NCBI GenBank assembly: GCA_021324935.1
Contig: JAJPIE010000055.1
Coordinates: 1-45,225 of the forward strand
Direction of reading: 5' to 3'
Source of the DNA: Acidobacteriota bacterium
Lineage (GTDB): Bacteria > Acidobacteriota > Terriglobia > Acidiferrales > UBA7541
DNA: 45,225 nucleotides
Numbering within the stretch: position 1 is the stretch's first letter; every line of letters starts with the position of its first letter. Of this stretch, positions 45,162 to 45,225 are shown one piece after another. The position numbers were made by a program, and so were the translations under genes. The notes under the pieces are model-generated. The model did not search any database. It was not told where the DNA came from and worked only from the letters and a program-made list of their open reading frames with translations.

Positions 45162-45225
45162 GTGTATTTCCTTTACGTCCTGCAAAGCGAATCCACGGGC
45201 CGCTACTATATCGGCCAGACGCAGG
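45162..45225 (+). CDS. GIY-YIG nuclease-domain protein, 5' part only
   Basis: A GTG at 45162 opens a frame reading VYFLYVLQSESTGRYYIGQT up to the window end. YVLQS and YYIGQT are the GIY-YIG core strands, as in short UPF0213/YhbQ-type proteins. It is cut by the window edge, so length, the catalytic Glu and family cannot be checked. It starts 10 bp after the tRNA-Ala gene. Confidence 0.7.
   Translation, partial: MYFLYVLQSESTGRYYIGQTQ

Overview
The window is GC-rich bacterial chromosome (roughly 60% G+C by eye), densely coding, with no prophage, insertion sequence or CRISPR array that I can see. The gene set suggests an Acidobacteriota-like organism: a secreted S9 peptidase, a large exported Asp-box propeller, PEGA and WG-repeat proteins, a tmRNA tag ending LALAA, and many short GTAG-headed intergenic palindromes. 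This placement is inference, because there is no rRNA or marker gene to settle it.

Left part (1-9 kb), mostly minus strand: tRNA-Pro, a small lipoprotein, then a run of genes transcribed right to left. That run is N-acetylmuramoyl-alanine amidase, GerMN protein, RNase PH (rph), XTP/dITP pyrophosphatase (rdgB), endonuclease III (nth), a TPC-type metal P-ATPase and a VTT/DedA-like membrane protein. An amino-acid permease with its own terminator lies upstream.

9-16 kb, plus strand: secreted S9 peptidase, a TPR plus TylF-type methyltransferase, and an eleven-Asp-box secreted propeller. A Phd/PIN toxin-antitoxin pair follows, with four 11-bp tandem operator repeats over its promoter.

16-28 kb: dienelactone hydrolase-like, membrane-anchored PrxQ and PilZ genes on the minus strand. 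Then, on the plus strand, a CHASE4-HAMP-PAS-PAS histidine kinase is translationally coupled to a REC-HDOD regulator. A GT39-like glycosyltransferase, a PEGA protein and a secreted protein of unknown fold come next.

28-31 kb is the decayed part: a pyruvate phosphate dikinase (PPDK)-like gene broken by frameshifts and deletions, next to a conserved gene with two in-frame TGA codons. tmRNA (ssrA, minus strand, tag ANNNLALAA) follows.

31-45 kb, mostly plus strand: a triple-repeat His-rich protein, a WG-repeat protein, a GNAT, an unknown protein, a soluble lytic transglycosylase without an obvious start codon, a secreted beta-propeller, a class I/II aminotransferase, a nine-heme cytochrome c, a small unknown protein, a beta-CASP metallo-hydrolase (minus), DinB, tRNA-Ala and the first codons of a GIY-YIG protein. 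Six GTAG/GTAA-headed hairpins sit between these genes, and two of them supply the TAG stop codon of the gene before them.
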